A DNA stretch of 64,000 nucleotides. It comes from Neorhizobium sp. UBA3556 (GTDB lineage Bacteria; Pseudomonadota; Alphaproteobacteria; Rhizobiales; Rhizobiaceae). The stretch is taken from assembly GCA_002376235.1 (NCBI GenBank), contig DFNX01000017.1, positions 1 through 64,000 on the forward strand, written 5' to 3'. Positions within the stretch are counted from its first letter, which is position 1. Every line of letters starts with the position of its first letter. The notes beneath the pieces are model-generated. The model saw only the letters and a program-made list of their open reading frames with translations, was not told where the DNA came from and did not search any database. The translations under genes were made by a program, and so were the position numbers. This document shows positions 36,336 to 44,889 of the stretch, piece by piece.

Positions 36336-38123
36336 ATGTTTCGCGAGGCTGCAGCGCACATCCCTTCGGTTTTCTCAGTGTTTCTCCCTGGTGCTCGATT
36401 TGATGATCGAAATGCATGGCAGGGCGTCGCCGATGAATTGAAGGCCCATGTGCTCAAGGATGCCGAAGCGGCATCCGGTCGCAGCTGGTCGGTGATCAAG
36501 GCCGAGGATTATCGGCAGTTTTCGATTACGGGGAACAGGGCGGATTTCGAGGCCTTGTATTTCTCCCGTCGGCGGATGCTGAACGATCTCGTGCTCGGCG
36601 AACTGGTCGAAGGTAAGGGGCGTTTCCTGCCGTTGATCGTCGATGGTATAATGCTGATCTGCGAGGAAAGCGGGTGGCAGCTTCCGGCGCATAATTCCTA
36701 TGAACGCGGCGGCATGCGTCATCCCCTACCGGATGTCGAGCGCCCGGTCATCGATCTTTTTGCTGCCGAAACCGGCGCATTGCTCGCAACCGTGGCGGCA
36801 TTGCTTGGCGGGCCGCTGGATGAGGTCGGTCCCATCGTGCGACGCCGCATCGAGCATGAAGTTCATGTTCGAATTATTGCCCCATATCTCGCCACCCATT
36901 TCTGGTGGATGGGTAATGGCGCGGAGCGGATGAACAACTGGACGGCCTGGATTACCCAGAATGTTCTCCTCGCGACTTTCAGCCTCGATACCGACGACGA
37001 ATTGAAGCGCCGTGTCGTGGAAAAGGCGCTCGGCAGTCTCGATTGCTTCATCAAGGACTATGCCGAAGACGGCGCATGCGAGGAGGGGGTGGTTTATTAC
37101 CGGCACGCAGCCCTTTGCATGTTCGGCGCGATGACGATCCTTGATACCGTTACGCCCGGCTCCATGTCGGCGCTGTGGCCTGCGCCCAAGATCCGCAACA
37201 TGGCGGAATACATTCTCCATATGCATGTGGACGGCCGCTATTATTTCAATTTCGCCGATTCCGCTGCCGTTATCGATCCCTGCACAGTTCGCGAATATCT
37301 GTTCGGCAAGGCTGTCGGATCGGACGCGCTGGCGGCTTTTGCCGCAAGGGACCGCGCAACCAGCCCGGCACCGCATCTGCCGGAAGAGTGGAACCTCTGG
37401 TATCGCGTTCAGGAACTGCTGACCGAGGTGGCTCGGCCCGATGCATCGGTGCAGTCTGCTGGTGATGCCGCCTATCCCGGTATCGGACTGTATATTGCCC
37501 GCGACGATCGGTTTGCGCTGGCGGTGAAAGGTGGAAACAACGGCGAAAGCCACAATCACAACGATGTCGGCAGCGTCACGCTTTACAAGGACGGTCAGCC
37601 GTTCCTGATCGATGTCGGTGTCGAGACCTATACCGCCAAGACGTTTTCTCCCCGTCGTTATGAAATCTGGACGATGCAGTCGGCCTTTCACAACCTGCCG
37701 ACATTCGGAGGCGTGATGCAGTCGGATGGCGCGGCCTTTGCCGCACGTGACATGCAGGCGGAATTTTCGCCCGAAATGGCGGAAATCGCGCTCGATATCG
37801 CCACCGCCTATCCGGAAGCGGCAGGGCTGCGCGCCTATCGCCGCAAGGTTTGCCTGCGCCGCGGCCATGGTGTGGAGATCACCGATGTCCACGACGGAGA
37901 CCTGCCCGCAGTCCTGTCGCTGATGACCCGCGATGAGCCGGTCCTTCGTGGTGGATTTGTCCATGTCGGCAAGTTGGGGCGCATCGAGATCGAAGGCGGC
38001 GGCGATATCGAGATCGAGACGATCGAGATCAACGACGCACGCTTGATGATTTCATGGCCTTCGAAAATTTATCGGCTGCGGATTCCGCTTGTCGGCAAGC
38101 AGCTGAAATTGCAGATCGTCTGA
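36336..38123 (+). CDS. Heparinase II/III-like polysaccharide lyase
   Basis: 595 residues, no signal peptide (MFREAAAHIPSVFSVFLPG). An N-terminal alpha/alpha toroid (ERMNNWTAWITQNVLLATF) is followed by a C-terminal beta-sandwich. The heparinase II/III signature ESHNHNDVGSVTLYKDGQ near residue 406 contains the conserved His-Asn-His-Asn-Asp. The family cleaves uronic-acid polysaccharides by beta-elimination, leaving the unsaturated end that GH88 and GH105 remove. Cytoplasmic location implies action on imported oligosaccharides. The next gene starts 10 bp later. Exact substrate unknown; GAG-like, ulvan-like, or bacterial acidic exopolysaccharides are all possible. Confidence 0.85.
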   Translation: MFREAAAHIPSVFSVFLPGARFDDRNAWQGVADELKAHVLKDAEAASGRSWSVIKAEDYRQFSITGNRADFEALYFSRRRMLNDLVLGELVEGKGRFLPLIVDGIMLICEESGWQLPAHNSYERGGMRHPLPDVERPVIDLFAAETGALLATVAALLGGPLDEVGPIVRRRIEHEVHVRIIAPYLATHFWWMGNGAERMNNWTAWITQNVLLATFSLDTDDELKRRVVEKALGSLDCFIKDYAEDGACEEGVVYYRHAALCMFGAMTILDTVTPGSMSALWPAPKIRNMAEYILHMHVDGRYYFNFADSAAVIDPCTVREYLFGKAVGSDALAAFAARDRATSPAPHLPEEWNLWYRVQELLTEVARPDASVQSAGDAAYPGIGLYIARDDRFALAVKGGNNGESHNHNDVGSVTLYKDGQPFLIDVGVETYTAKTFSPRRYEIWTMQSAFHNLPTFGGVMQSDGAAFAARDMQAEFSPEMAEIALDIATAYPEAAGLRAYRRKVCLRRGHGVEITDVHDGDLPAVLSLMTRDEPVLRGGFVHVGKLGRIEIEGGGDIEIETIEINDARLMISWPSKIYRLRIPLVGKQLKLQIV

Positions 38124-38133
38124 GGAGGACGGA

Positions 38134-38916
38134 ATGGAACTGAGACTGAAAGTAATCGATGCAAGCGGTGCCGTGCGTGCCGAATCGGCAAATACGGGCG
38201 AGGCATTTCTGATCTTTCGCGGCGCTTACGAAGACGGCGATCAGGTGCTTGTCGAAGCCTCGGAGCCGGGGCATGTCGTGCTTGCTCTCGATGATGCGAT
38301 GAGCCCGACACCTGTCTATCTGAAGGGCAAGAATTACGCGCTGACCGTTCCATTCGACATCCGGCGTGCGCCCTATTCGCCGCGTGCTTTCGCGGGTGAT
38401 CTGCATCGCCTGCATGTCCGCAAGGCGCGCCCGGAAGAAGTGGCGCAGCGCCGAAATCTTGCGCTCAATCCGTGGGACGACAAGGGCAATACGACGCTGT
38501 TTCCGCATGCCTTGGCCAACGTTCAGACGCGTGGCGAGACCCAGTTCGCCGCGCGAAATGCCATCGATGGCGAAAAGGCGAATGATGACCACGGCCGCTG
38601 GCCCTATACCAGTTGGGGTATCAACATGGATCCGGCGGCAGAGTTGACGGTGGAGTTTGGCCGGCCCGTCAGGGTCGATGAGATCGTGCTCTATCTGCGC
38701 GCCGATTTCCCGCACGATGCCTGGTGGAAAAATGCCAGCGTCACGCTCTCAAGCGGGCAGGTGCACACATTTCCTCTGGTGAAAACCGGCGGTGCGCAAA
38801 GTTTCCGGATCGAGGATCAGGAGGTCGAGTGGGTCAAGCTGCACAGTCTGATCAAGGCGGAGGATCCGTCGCCCTTTCCGGCGCTGACGCAGATCGAAGT
38901 TTGGGGGCGCGATTAG
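38134..38916 (+). CDS. Protein with C-terminal discoidin-like (F5/8 type C-like) domain
   Basis: 260 residues without signal peptide. The N-terminal ~120 residues look beta-rich (VLVEASEPGHVVLALDD). From about 130 the pattern resembles a galactose-binding/discoidin fold: ARNAIDGEKANDDHGRWPYT, then the TSWGINMDPAAELTVEFG strand, EIVLYLRADFPHDAWWKNAS, and a final ALTQIEVWGRD strand. It is coupled to the heparinase-like lyase (10 bp gap), so it may act as its carbohydrate-binding partner in the cytoplasm. Family assignment is by pattern only; no catalytic motif is seen. Confidence 0.6.
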   Translation: MELRLKVIDASGAVRAESANTGEAFLIFRGAYEDGDQVLVEASEPGHVVLALDDAMSPTPVYLKGKNYALTVPFDIRRAPYSPRAFAGDLHRLHVRKARPEEVAQRRNLALNPWDDKGNTTLFPHALANVQTRGETQFAARNAIDGEKANDDHGRWPYTSWGINMDPAAELTVEFGRPVRVDEIVLYLRADFPHDAWWKNASVTLSSGQVHTFPLVKTGGAQSFRIEDQEVEWVKLHSLIKAEDPSPFPALTQIEVWGRD

Positions 38917-38953
38917 GCTCGGGAGATAGCGCTGCCCGGGTGATCGGCGAAGA

Positions 38954-39691
38954 TCAGCCGGGATTGGCGCGTGAGTTGCGCAGCAATTCGCGATAACGGG
39001 CCTGGCTGCCTCGCAGGTGGTCGCGCATCGCGTTGCGCGCGGCCTCTTCATCTCGATCGGAAATCGCCATGACGATTGTCTCGTGTTCCTTATGGATCAA
39101 GCGGCGATAGGCTGTCTGTTCGGCAAAGTCAGGGTCGGGTAGGGGGCGCGATTGCGGGATGACGGCGGTGCCGTGAAACTCCAGATGCTGGCGAAACAGC
39201 GGATTGTTGGTCGCTTCGGCAATTGCGAAATGAAGCGCAAGATCGGCCTCGCGGATCGATTCATTTTCCTCGATGCAGCGCAGAACCTGCCTGTGACATT
39301 CGAAGATCGCCTCTTCCTGTGCCGGGGAGCGGCGCGCAGCGGCAAGACCGGCTGCCTCGATCTCCAGCGGCGCACGAACCTCAAGCACCTCAAGATCGGA
39401 CGACACGCGTGCCTTGTCGACGGTGCGCGCCGGCGTCACCTGAAAAGCCGGATCGAGCACGAAAATGCCGGCGCCCTGCCGGACCTCCACTATGCCATCC
39501 GATTTCAACGCGGCAACGGCTTCGCGAATGACCGTGCGGCTTACCTTGTGGGTCTCGGTCAGCTCCACTTCGCTCGGCAGTTTCTGCCCGGGCGAATACT
39601 GGCCGCTCGAAATGGCGTGCCGCAGGCTTGCCCCCACTTTTGAAACCAGTGATCCCGGCCCCTTTTGCCGAACCTTGGTCTGGACCGTCAC
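38954..39691 (-). CDS. GntR-family transcriptional regulator, FadR (FCD) subfamily
   Basis: 245 residues. Winged HTH: KLPSEVELTETHKVSRTVIR, VEVRQGAGIFVLD. FCD domain with the putative metal ligands in EADLALHFAIAEATNN and later HKEHETIVMAI. It lies within the glycan locus, convergent with the heparinase/discoidin pair and divergent from the SMP-30/acyltransferase pair, so it is the likely local repressor. Uronate intermediates are the usual effectors of such regulators. Confidence 0.87.
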   Translation of the reverse strand: MTVQTKVRQKGPGSLVSKVGASLRHAISSGQYSPGQKLPSEVELTETHKVSRTVIREAVAALKSDGIVEVRQGAGIFVLDPAFQVTPARTVDKARVSSDLEVLEVRAPLEIEAAGLAAARRSPAQEEAIFECHRQVLRCIEENESIREADLALHFAIAEATNNPLFRQHLEFHGTAVIPQSRPLPDPDFAEQTAYRRLIHKEHETIVMAISDRDEEAARNAMRDHLRGSQARYRELLRNSRANPG

Positions 39692-39952
39692 AGCTGTTCC
39701 TCGCGATACTGCGGATAGGGCGAACCGATTTCCGCCATATCCGCATGTTTTCTAAATAGGTATGACAAATTTCAATTATTATCAATTGCAGAAAGCTGGT
39801 CTGCAAAGGTTTTGCGTCCAATTGACGCTTTTCTGCCAAGGGAAACGAAGGCTGGACGAGGGTAATTGTCTGCTGTATCTCTCGAAATCGAGCGCAGTCG
39901 TTATAGTCATATGATGACATGTGCGGCAGCATTTCGGGAGGATGCAGGCGTC
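39692..39952. promoter_or_regulatory. Divergent promoter region of the GntR and SMP-30 genes
   Basis: 260 bp. It contains the palindrome TCATATGA (39907-39914) within GTCATATGATGAC, about 40 bp before the SMP-30 start, and AT-rich sequence near 39760-39790. The palindrome shares the CATATGAT core with sites at 36215 and 36288. Confidence 0.4.
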
Positions 39953-40819
39953 ATGCCCATGAATGACATTTTCGATCAGCGTCGTTGCGAACTCGGGGAG
40001 GGTGCTTTCTGGCATCCGCAGCGTCAGCAGTTTTTCTGGTTCGATATCGTCAACAATATGCTTCTGAGCCGGGAAGGCGACAAGCCGCTTGAATGGGTAT
40101 TCGACGAGAACGTGTCGGCTGCCGGCTGGCTTTCCACCGATGAATTGCTAGTGGCGGGAGAAAGCGGCCTTTCGAGATTCAATCTCATCTCGGGAAAGCG
40201 CGAGCCCGTAGCTGCATTCCCGCATGATCCCACTCTGCGTTCGAATGATGGCCGGGCGGACCCCTATGGCGGTTTCTGGATCGGCACGATGGGCAAGCGC
40301 TCGGAACAGGAGGCCGGAGCAATCTGGCGTTACTGGCGCGGCGAGTTCCGCATTCTCTTCGACAAGATCAGCATAACCAATGCCATCTGCTTCGATGCTG
40401 AGCGCTCGCTTGCCTATTTCTCCGACACCCGCTTGAAAAAGATTTGGCGCGTCCGGCTGGATGGGCAAGGCTGGCCGTCGGGCGAGCCGGAATTGTTCAT
40501 CGATCTGACCGAGGCGGGCCTCAATCCCGATGGCGCGGTGATCGATGCCGTTGGTAACTTGTGGAGTGCCCAGTGGGGCGCGCGACGTGTCGCCTGTTAC
40601 GCATGGGAAAGCGGAGAAGAAATCGCCGCCGAATATTTCGAAGCGACGCGCATATCGTGCCCGGCTTTCGGCGGTGCGGATATGCAGAGCCTTTTTGCCA
40701 CCTCTGCCTGCCAGGGCATGAGCGCCGAGGCACGCGAGGCCGAACCGTTGGCCGGGATGACCTTCGAGCGCAAAGTCTCGGTCCGTGGGGTGAGTGAGCC
40801 GCAGGTGATCCTCGGCTGA
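39953..40819 (+). CDS. SMP-30/gluconolactonase-family lactonase
   Basis: About 288 residues from ATG 39953 (GGGAGG lies 12 bases upstream); ATG 39959 is an alternative. Six-bladed propeller of the SMP-30 family: metal Glu in CELGEGAFWHP (E16), then LRSNDGRADPYGGFWIGTMG, SITNAICFDAERSLAYFSDT, and GLNPDGAVIDAVGNLWSAQW with the catalytic-type Asp. The family opens sugar-acid lactones. In this locus it would act after oxidation of a released sugar, but no sugar dehydrogenase is encoded nearby. No signal peptide with the chosen start. Confidence 0.87.
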   Translation: MPMNDIFDQRRCELGEGAFWHPQRQQFFWFDIVNNMLLSREGDKPLEWVFDENVSAAGWLSTDELLVAGESGLSRFNLISGKREPVAAFPHDPTLRSNDGRADPYGGFWIGTMGKRSEQEAGAIWRYWRGEFRILFDKISITNAICFDAERSLAYFSDTRLKKIWRVRLDGQGWPSGEPELFIDLTEAGLNPDGAVIDAVGNLWSAQWGARRVACYAWESGEEIAAEYFEATRISCPAFGGADMQSLFATSACQGMSAEAREAEPLAGMTFERKVSVRGVSEPQVILG

Positions 40820-40875
40820 TACTCGTTGCTCCGGCAGGCTGAGCCCGATGCTGCAGGCATGAACAGGAAAATCGG

Positions 40876-42543
40876 ATGAACGACGGAATGCATGCGGACC
40901 CTGATACGGACGAGGCGGTTCTGGATCGCAAGGCGCGGCTGGAATTCATGACCTGGGAGCGCAAACCGGCCGAAACCGACAGTACCGACCAGAGGGCATT
41001 GAAGCAGAAGCTTGCGCACTCCGCCAATGCGCGAATTGCGGACACAGCCTATATAGCCGAGGACGCGCGCATCTTCACCACCTCGCTTATCGTCGGCCAC
41101 CGTTCGTGGATCGCGGCGCATGCGCTGGTGCGCGGAGATATCGAACTTGGCTCTAACTGTTCGGTCAATGCCTATGCCTGCATCTCGGGCAAGGTGCGTT
41201 GCGGTGATGGCGTGCGTATTGCCTCGCTGGTCTCGATTGTCGGCTTCAATCACGGTTTTGACGATCCTGACACGCCCATCAACGACCAGCCCCACGAGAT
41301 CAAGGGGATTGTCATCGGTGACGATGTCTGGATCGGTGCCAATGCGGTCATTCTCGACGGCGTGACGATCGGCAATGGAGCGGTGATCGCGGCGGGTGCG
41401 GTCGTCAACAAGGATGTTCCGCCGCTGGCGATCATGGCCGGCGTGCCCGCAAAGCTCATCCGCCGCCGCGGGGAAAAGCCGATGGCTGCAAAGTCCCACC
41501 GGGGCGAGGTGGAAAAAGCGCTTCGTTCGATCTGCGACATGGCGGAAAGTCAGTGGCGGGATGTTCTGAACCATTATCGCCGGCCTGAAGGTTATATCTC
41601 GCCGGATGCCGGCGGTGTCGCCCGCGAAAGCGCCCGGCATCAATGCGACGCGATCGAGATCGCCGCAGGCTTCGGTGCGCCGCCAACCGGAGATGAGGCG
41701 AAGGCTATCATCGATCGCCTGCAAGCAATGCAGGATCCGCAGACTGGACTTTTCCCCGATCCCTTCACCCCGCCCGGCCCGTCGTTGCCGGTTCTGGAAG
41801 ATAACCTCTCCCTCTATAACGTGCTTGCCGCTGGTTACGCCCTTGAGATCCTCGGCTCCAAACCGAAATACCGAATTGCCAGTGCGGAAATGGATGCGGT
41901 TTCCCTATGCGACTGGCTGGACGCTCTGCCGTGGAAGAATCGCGCCTGGCGCTGTGGTGATCGTATCGACGGGATCGCAACGGCGCTCTATTTCAATGCG
42001 CGATATTTCGAAAGCGGACGGGGGCGGGAAGTCCTGTTTGGATGGCTTGCAACGCATGTTGACCGCGCCACAGGACTATGGGGCAGGCCGACAGCGGAAC
42101 AGGGGTTTCTCCAGCCGATCAACGGCTTTTATCGACTCACGCGCGGAACCTATGCGCAATTCGGCTTGCCCGTTCCGCATCCGGACGCGGCGATCAATTC
42201 CGTTCTCACCCACTACCGGAATTACAACGGGTTTTCCGGCGAGAGTTACTCGGCCTGCAATCTTCTCGACACGATCCATCCGCTCTGGCTCTGTCTGAAG
42301 CAGACGGATTTCATGCGCGCCCAGGCGGAAACTATCGCCGAGACCGTCATCCTGCGTGCGCCGGAGCGGTGGCAGCCCGGTGCCGGTTTTGCATTTGCTG
42401 ATGGTCAGCAGCCAAGCCTGCAGGGAACGGAAATGTGGCTCTCGACACTGCATCTCGCTGCAGATCTTCTGAACCTTACGGAGAATTTCGCTTTCATTCC
42501 GCAAGGCGTGCACTGCACCCGGGCCGCCGGCCTGGGAGTTTAG
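40876..42543 (+). CDS. Fusion of a hexapeptide-repeat acyltransferase and an alpha-toroid-like domain
   Basis: 555 residues in one frame. Residues ~45-200 form a left-handed beta-helix of the LacA/NodL/WbbJ acyltransferase type: RIFTTSLIVGHRSWIAAHAL, ISGKVRCGDGVRIASLVSIV, a catalytic-type His in GFNHGFDDPDTPIND, and the usual GDDVWIGANAVILDGVTIG with AGVPAKLIRRR. Residues ~210-555 are helical with repeated W/Y/L-rich segments (QCDAIEIAAGFGAPP, DRIDGIATALYFNARYFE, GTEMWLSTLHLAADLLNL), similar in look to alpha/alpha-toroid glycan enzymes. It may add or remove acyl groups and process the sugar. It follows SMP-30 by 56 bp. I know no named family for the C-terminal part. Confidence 0.75.
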   Translation: MNDGMHADPDTDEAVLDRKARLEFMTWERKPAETDSTDQRALKQKLAHSANARIADTAYIAEDARIFTTSLIVGHRSWIAAHALVRGDIELGSNCSVNAYACISGKVRCGDGVRIASLVSIVGFNHGFDDPDTPINDQPHEIKGIVIGDDVWIGANAVILDGVTIGNGAVIAAGAVVNKDVPPLAIMAGVPAKLIRRRGEKPMAAKSHRGEVEKALRSICDMAESQWRDVLNHYRRPEGYISPDAGGVARESARHQCDAIEIAAGFGAPPTGDEAKAIIDRLQAMQDPQTGLFPDPFTPPGPSLPVLEDNLSLYNVLAAGYALEILGSKPKYRIASAEMDAVSLCDWLDALPWKNRAWRCGDRIDGIATALYFNARYFESGRGREVLFGWLATHVDRATGLWGRPTAEQGFLQPINGFYRLTRGTYAQFGLPVPHPDAAINSVLTHYRNYNGFSGESYSACNLLDTIHPLWLCLKQTDFMRAQAETIAETVILRAPERWQPGAGFAFADGQQPSLQGTEMWLSTLHLAADLLNLTENFAFIPQGVHCTRAAGLGV

Positions 42544-42551
42544 CCGGGGTT

Positions 42552-42565
42552 CGCTTCCGGAAGCG
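42552..42565. terminator. Perfect palindrome after the acyltransferase-fusion gene
   Basis: CGCTTCCGGAAGCG is a perfect 14-bp palindrome 9 bp after the stop codon, followed by GCTCTAAAG with no T run. It could be a terminator stem or a binding site in front of the TorD-like gene. Confidence 0.4.
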
Positions 42566-42654
42566 GCTCTAAAGCGCATGCGACCACAAATCACGCTTTC
42601 AGGGATAAGGAAGTGTGGAAGGGTCGGCTTCTCAAATAGAGAAGGAACGACCCA

Positions 42655-43365
42655 ATGAATATTCACGAGACCGATGGCTCGACTTTCGATCCGATGGGCC
42701 AGGCACTCAACGTGCTCGGCGCCTTGCTTAGTATCGATCCGGCTGATCGGGATCTCGATCCGGTACTCCTTCACTTCCTTGCTCCAGATCTGTCTACGTC
42801 CTGGCCACTTCTATCGACTAGGCTGGTGAAATCGTTGCAGGAGCGGATAATCGAAACCATGAAATCGGACCCGTCCGGTGGCGGTGTACCGTCACCCGCC
42901 TGGAGGCGATCCTTGCATGTGGCCTTCTGCGATCTTTTTGTTGGGCCGGCACCGCTGGCAGCCCCTCCTTGGGGGTCGGTCTATCTCGAAGAGGAAGCCA
43001 CCCTCTACGGCGTCTCGACCATGGAACTCAAAAGCTTCCTGAGCGCCCACGGTATTTCTGCAACCAGCCCTGATGGTGGCCCGGAAGATCATTTCGGAAC
43101 GCTCTGTCTCATCGCTGCGTGGCTGACGAGCCAAGGCCGCCTCGATCTTCTCAACGAGTTGCTGGGTGAGCACATTCTGCCCTGGGCATTTGCCTATCTG
43201 GAGGCGTTGCGCCAGGCCTCGCTTGATATTGCACGCGACAATCCGACGGCAGCCTTTTATTCCAGCACAGCGGAACTGGCTGCTGCGACCCTGCATGCCC
43301 TGCAGGAGGAGCGCGCTATTTCAGTGACGAAAAAGCGTCTCCATCATCCACAGGCAGTGCAGTAG
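42655..43365 (+). CDS. TorD/DmsD-like molybdoenzyme chaperone
   Basis: 236 residues, helical. The TorD-family landmark is ...APPWGSVYLEEEATLYG (cf. P-x-x-S-x-x-x), and ...GPEDHFGTLCLIAAWL matches the E-P-x-D-H motif in form (GPEDH). Such chaperones bind the Tat signal of a molybdoreductase and hold it until cofactor is loaded. The dmsABC operon lies 50 bp away in the opposite direction, and DmsA has a Tat signal, so it is the likely client. Ribosome site GAAGGAA is present. Sequence similarity to named TorD or DmsD is weak, so the subfamily is left open. Confidence 0.8.
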   Translation: MNIHETDGSTFDPMGQALNVLGALLSIDPADRDLDPVLLHFLAPDLSTSWPLLSTRLVKSLQERIIETMKSDPSGGGVPSPAWRRSLHVAFCDLFVGPAPLAAPPWGSVYLEEEATLYGVSTMELKSFLSAHGISATSPDGGPEDHFGTLCLIAAWLTSQGRLDLLNELLGEHILPWAFAYLEALRQASLDIARDNPTAAFYSSTAELAAATLHALQEERAISVTKKRLHHPQAVQ

Positions 43366-43376
43366 GCAGTGGAAAC

Positions 43377-43407
43377 AAGGGCGTCCCAATTGCTTTTGGA
43401 CGCCCTT
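43377..43407. terminator. Bidirectional terminator between the TorD-like gene and dmsC
   Basis: AAGGGCGTCC (43377-43386) and GGACGCCCTT (43398-43407) form a strong stem with an 11-base loop between two converging stop codons. Confidence 0.8.
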
Positions 43408-43416
43408 CATCAACTG

Positions 43417-44289
43417 TCAGGCGTAAATCGTGTAGAACAGGTAGCGCCCCACAATCTCTCCGGCCAACAGCAGAACGGTGGCTGTGAAAGTGAGCGTAAA
43501 ACCGGAGCTTTCCTTGTCGCGCAAGGCCCTCCAAGCAGCACAAAGCAGCAGGGCCGCTCCGGCAAAGCTTACCAGCCAGCGTAGAAGGCGCATCTCAGTC
43601 TGTGACTGAAAAATCTCCAGCGGATGCAGTGCGTAGGTCACCACCGCATTCATCGGATTGGCATGGATCGCCGTCACGTAAGACGGCAGCACGGCGAGCT
43701 GTGCTGCTATCCCGATAAGAACCAGGGCAGTGGTCCAGCCAAGAAGAGGAAGCACGCCTGAAAATCCGACTATCCGAGCAACTTTTGGCCCGATCAGCAC
43801 AAAGCCGACAATCGCGCCCATAAGCACCAGGCCACCGAACAGCATCACATGCGTGTTTACGTGCATCCAGGTCACGACAGAGGCATTGCGGTAGATATCG
43901 CCCATGAACCAGACCGAGAGGAGACCGATCACAAAGCAGCCCACAACGGCCACAAGCGGCACGCGACCCGCACGCAGTGATATCAGCGCCGTCAGGCATG
44001 CCGCGCCGATGAAGGCGGACGCCAGGACGATCTCACGGCTGAGCGCGGATGTTGCAACATGACGAATGGCATTCGGTGCATTCAGCGGATAACCGAGATG
44101 GCCGAATGACGCTGCAAGGCCGAGTGCGGCCAGAATACAGCCTAGGACGATGGTGTCGCGGGTCGTGGAATAGAAGAGTGAAGGCCCCAGCTTTTGTTTC
44201 AGCAGGATACCGGACAGGGTGACCGCTCCCATGAGGCCGACGCCGGCCGTATAACAGATGGTGAAAACCAGAATGGACCAATCATGCAT
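43417..44289 (-). CDS. dmsC: DMSO-reductase-type membrane anchor subunit DmsC
   Basis: 290 residues, eight hydrophobic segments, no haem-ligand pattern needed for the family. The DmsC superfamily anchors DmsAB in the inner membrane and oxidises quinol. Examples: HDWSILVFTICYTAGVGLM, FSGVLPLLGWTTALVLIG. Third gene of dmsABC, 16 bp after dmsB. Confidence 0.88.
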   Translation of the reverse strand: MHDWSILVFTICYTAGVGLMGAVTLSGILLKQKLGPSLFYSTTRDTIVLGCILAALGLAASFGHLGYPLNAPNAIRHVATSALSREIVLASAFIGAACLTALISLRAGRVPLVAVVGCFVIGLLSVWFMGDIYRNASVVTWMHVNTHVMLFGGLVLMGAIVGFVLIGPKVARIVGFSGVLPLLGWTTALVLIGIAAQLAVLPSYVTAIHANPMNAVVTYALHPLEIFQSQTEMRLLRWLVSFAGAALLLCAAWRALRDKESSGFTLTFTATVLLLAGEIVGRYLFYTIYA

Positions 44290-44305
44290 CGTATAGCCCT
44301 TTCTC

Positions 44306-44878
44306 TCAGGCGCCCGTATGGGGTTTGATCACGAGGTTCGGTTTGGTCATGGATGACGGAGGCAGGCCCTTGGCATCTGCCAGCGTGCCGTATTTCGCGC
44401 GCAGCTCTGTAATCTCGCCGTATTTGATGGCGTTCAGCGGGCAGGTCGCAACGCAGACAGGGTCTTCACCCTTGGCTTGCAGGTCGATGCAGAAATCGCA
44501 TTTCGACATCTGGCCGGCCGCCTTGTCCAGTTGCGGTGCGCCATAGGGGCAGGACCATGCGCAGTAACCGCAGCCGATACATTTGGTCCTGTCGACGAAG
44601 ACGACGCCGTCTTCTGCCCGCTTGGTCATTGCCGTGGTGGGACAGTTCTTCACGCAGATCGGGTCGTCACAGTGATTGCAGGAGATCGACATCGTGTAGG
44701 CGAAGACATTGTTGATGTAGCCCTGGCCCGACGGCGAGAAACCGCCGCCATGCACTTCGTGGACACGGCGGAAGGAGCGGCCGTCGTCGAGACCGTTCTT
44801 GTCCTTGCAGGCCACGACGCAGGCATTGCAGCCGCTGCACATGGCAGATTCGATATAGAAGCCGAGTTGTTTTGCCAT
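44306..44878 (-). CDS. dmsB: DMSO-reductase-type iron-sulfur subunit DmsB
   Basis: 190 residues from ATG 44878 (MAKQLGFYIESAMC). Four ferredoxin-type cysteine groups can be seen: CSGCNACVVACKDKNG, CNHCDDPICVKNCP, CIGCGYCAWSCPYGAP and CDFCIDLQAKGEDPVCVATC, giving four [4Fe-4S] clusters. It carries electrons between DmsC and DmsA. The gene starts 11 bp after dmsA; the in-frame extension upstream lies within dmsA. Confidence 0.93.
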   Translation of the reverse strand: MAKQLGFYIESAMCSGCNACVVACKDKNGLDDGRSFRRVHEVHGGGFSPSGQGYINNVFAYTMSISCNHCDDPICVKNCPTTAMTKRAEDGVVFVDRTKCIGCGYCAWSCPYGAPQLDKAAGQMSKCDFCIDLQAKGEDPVCVATCPLNAIKYGEITELRAKYGTLADAKGLPPSSMTKPNLVIKPHTGA

Positions 44879-44889
44879 TGTGCCGCCCC

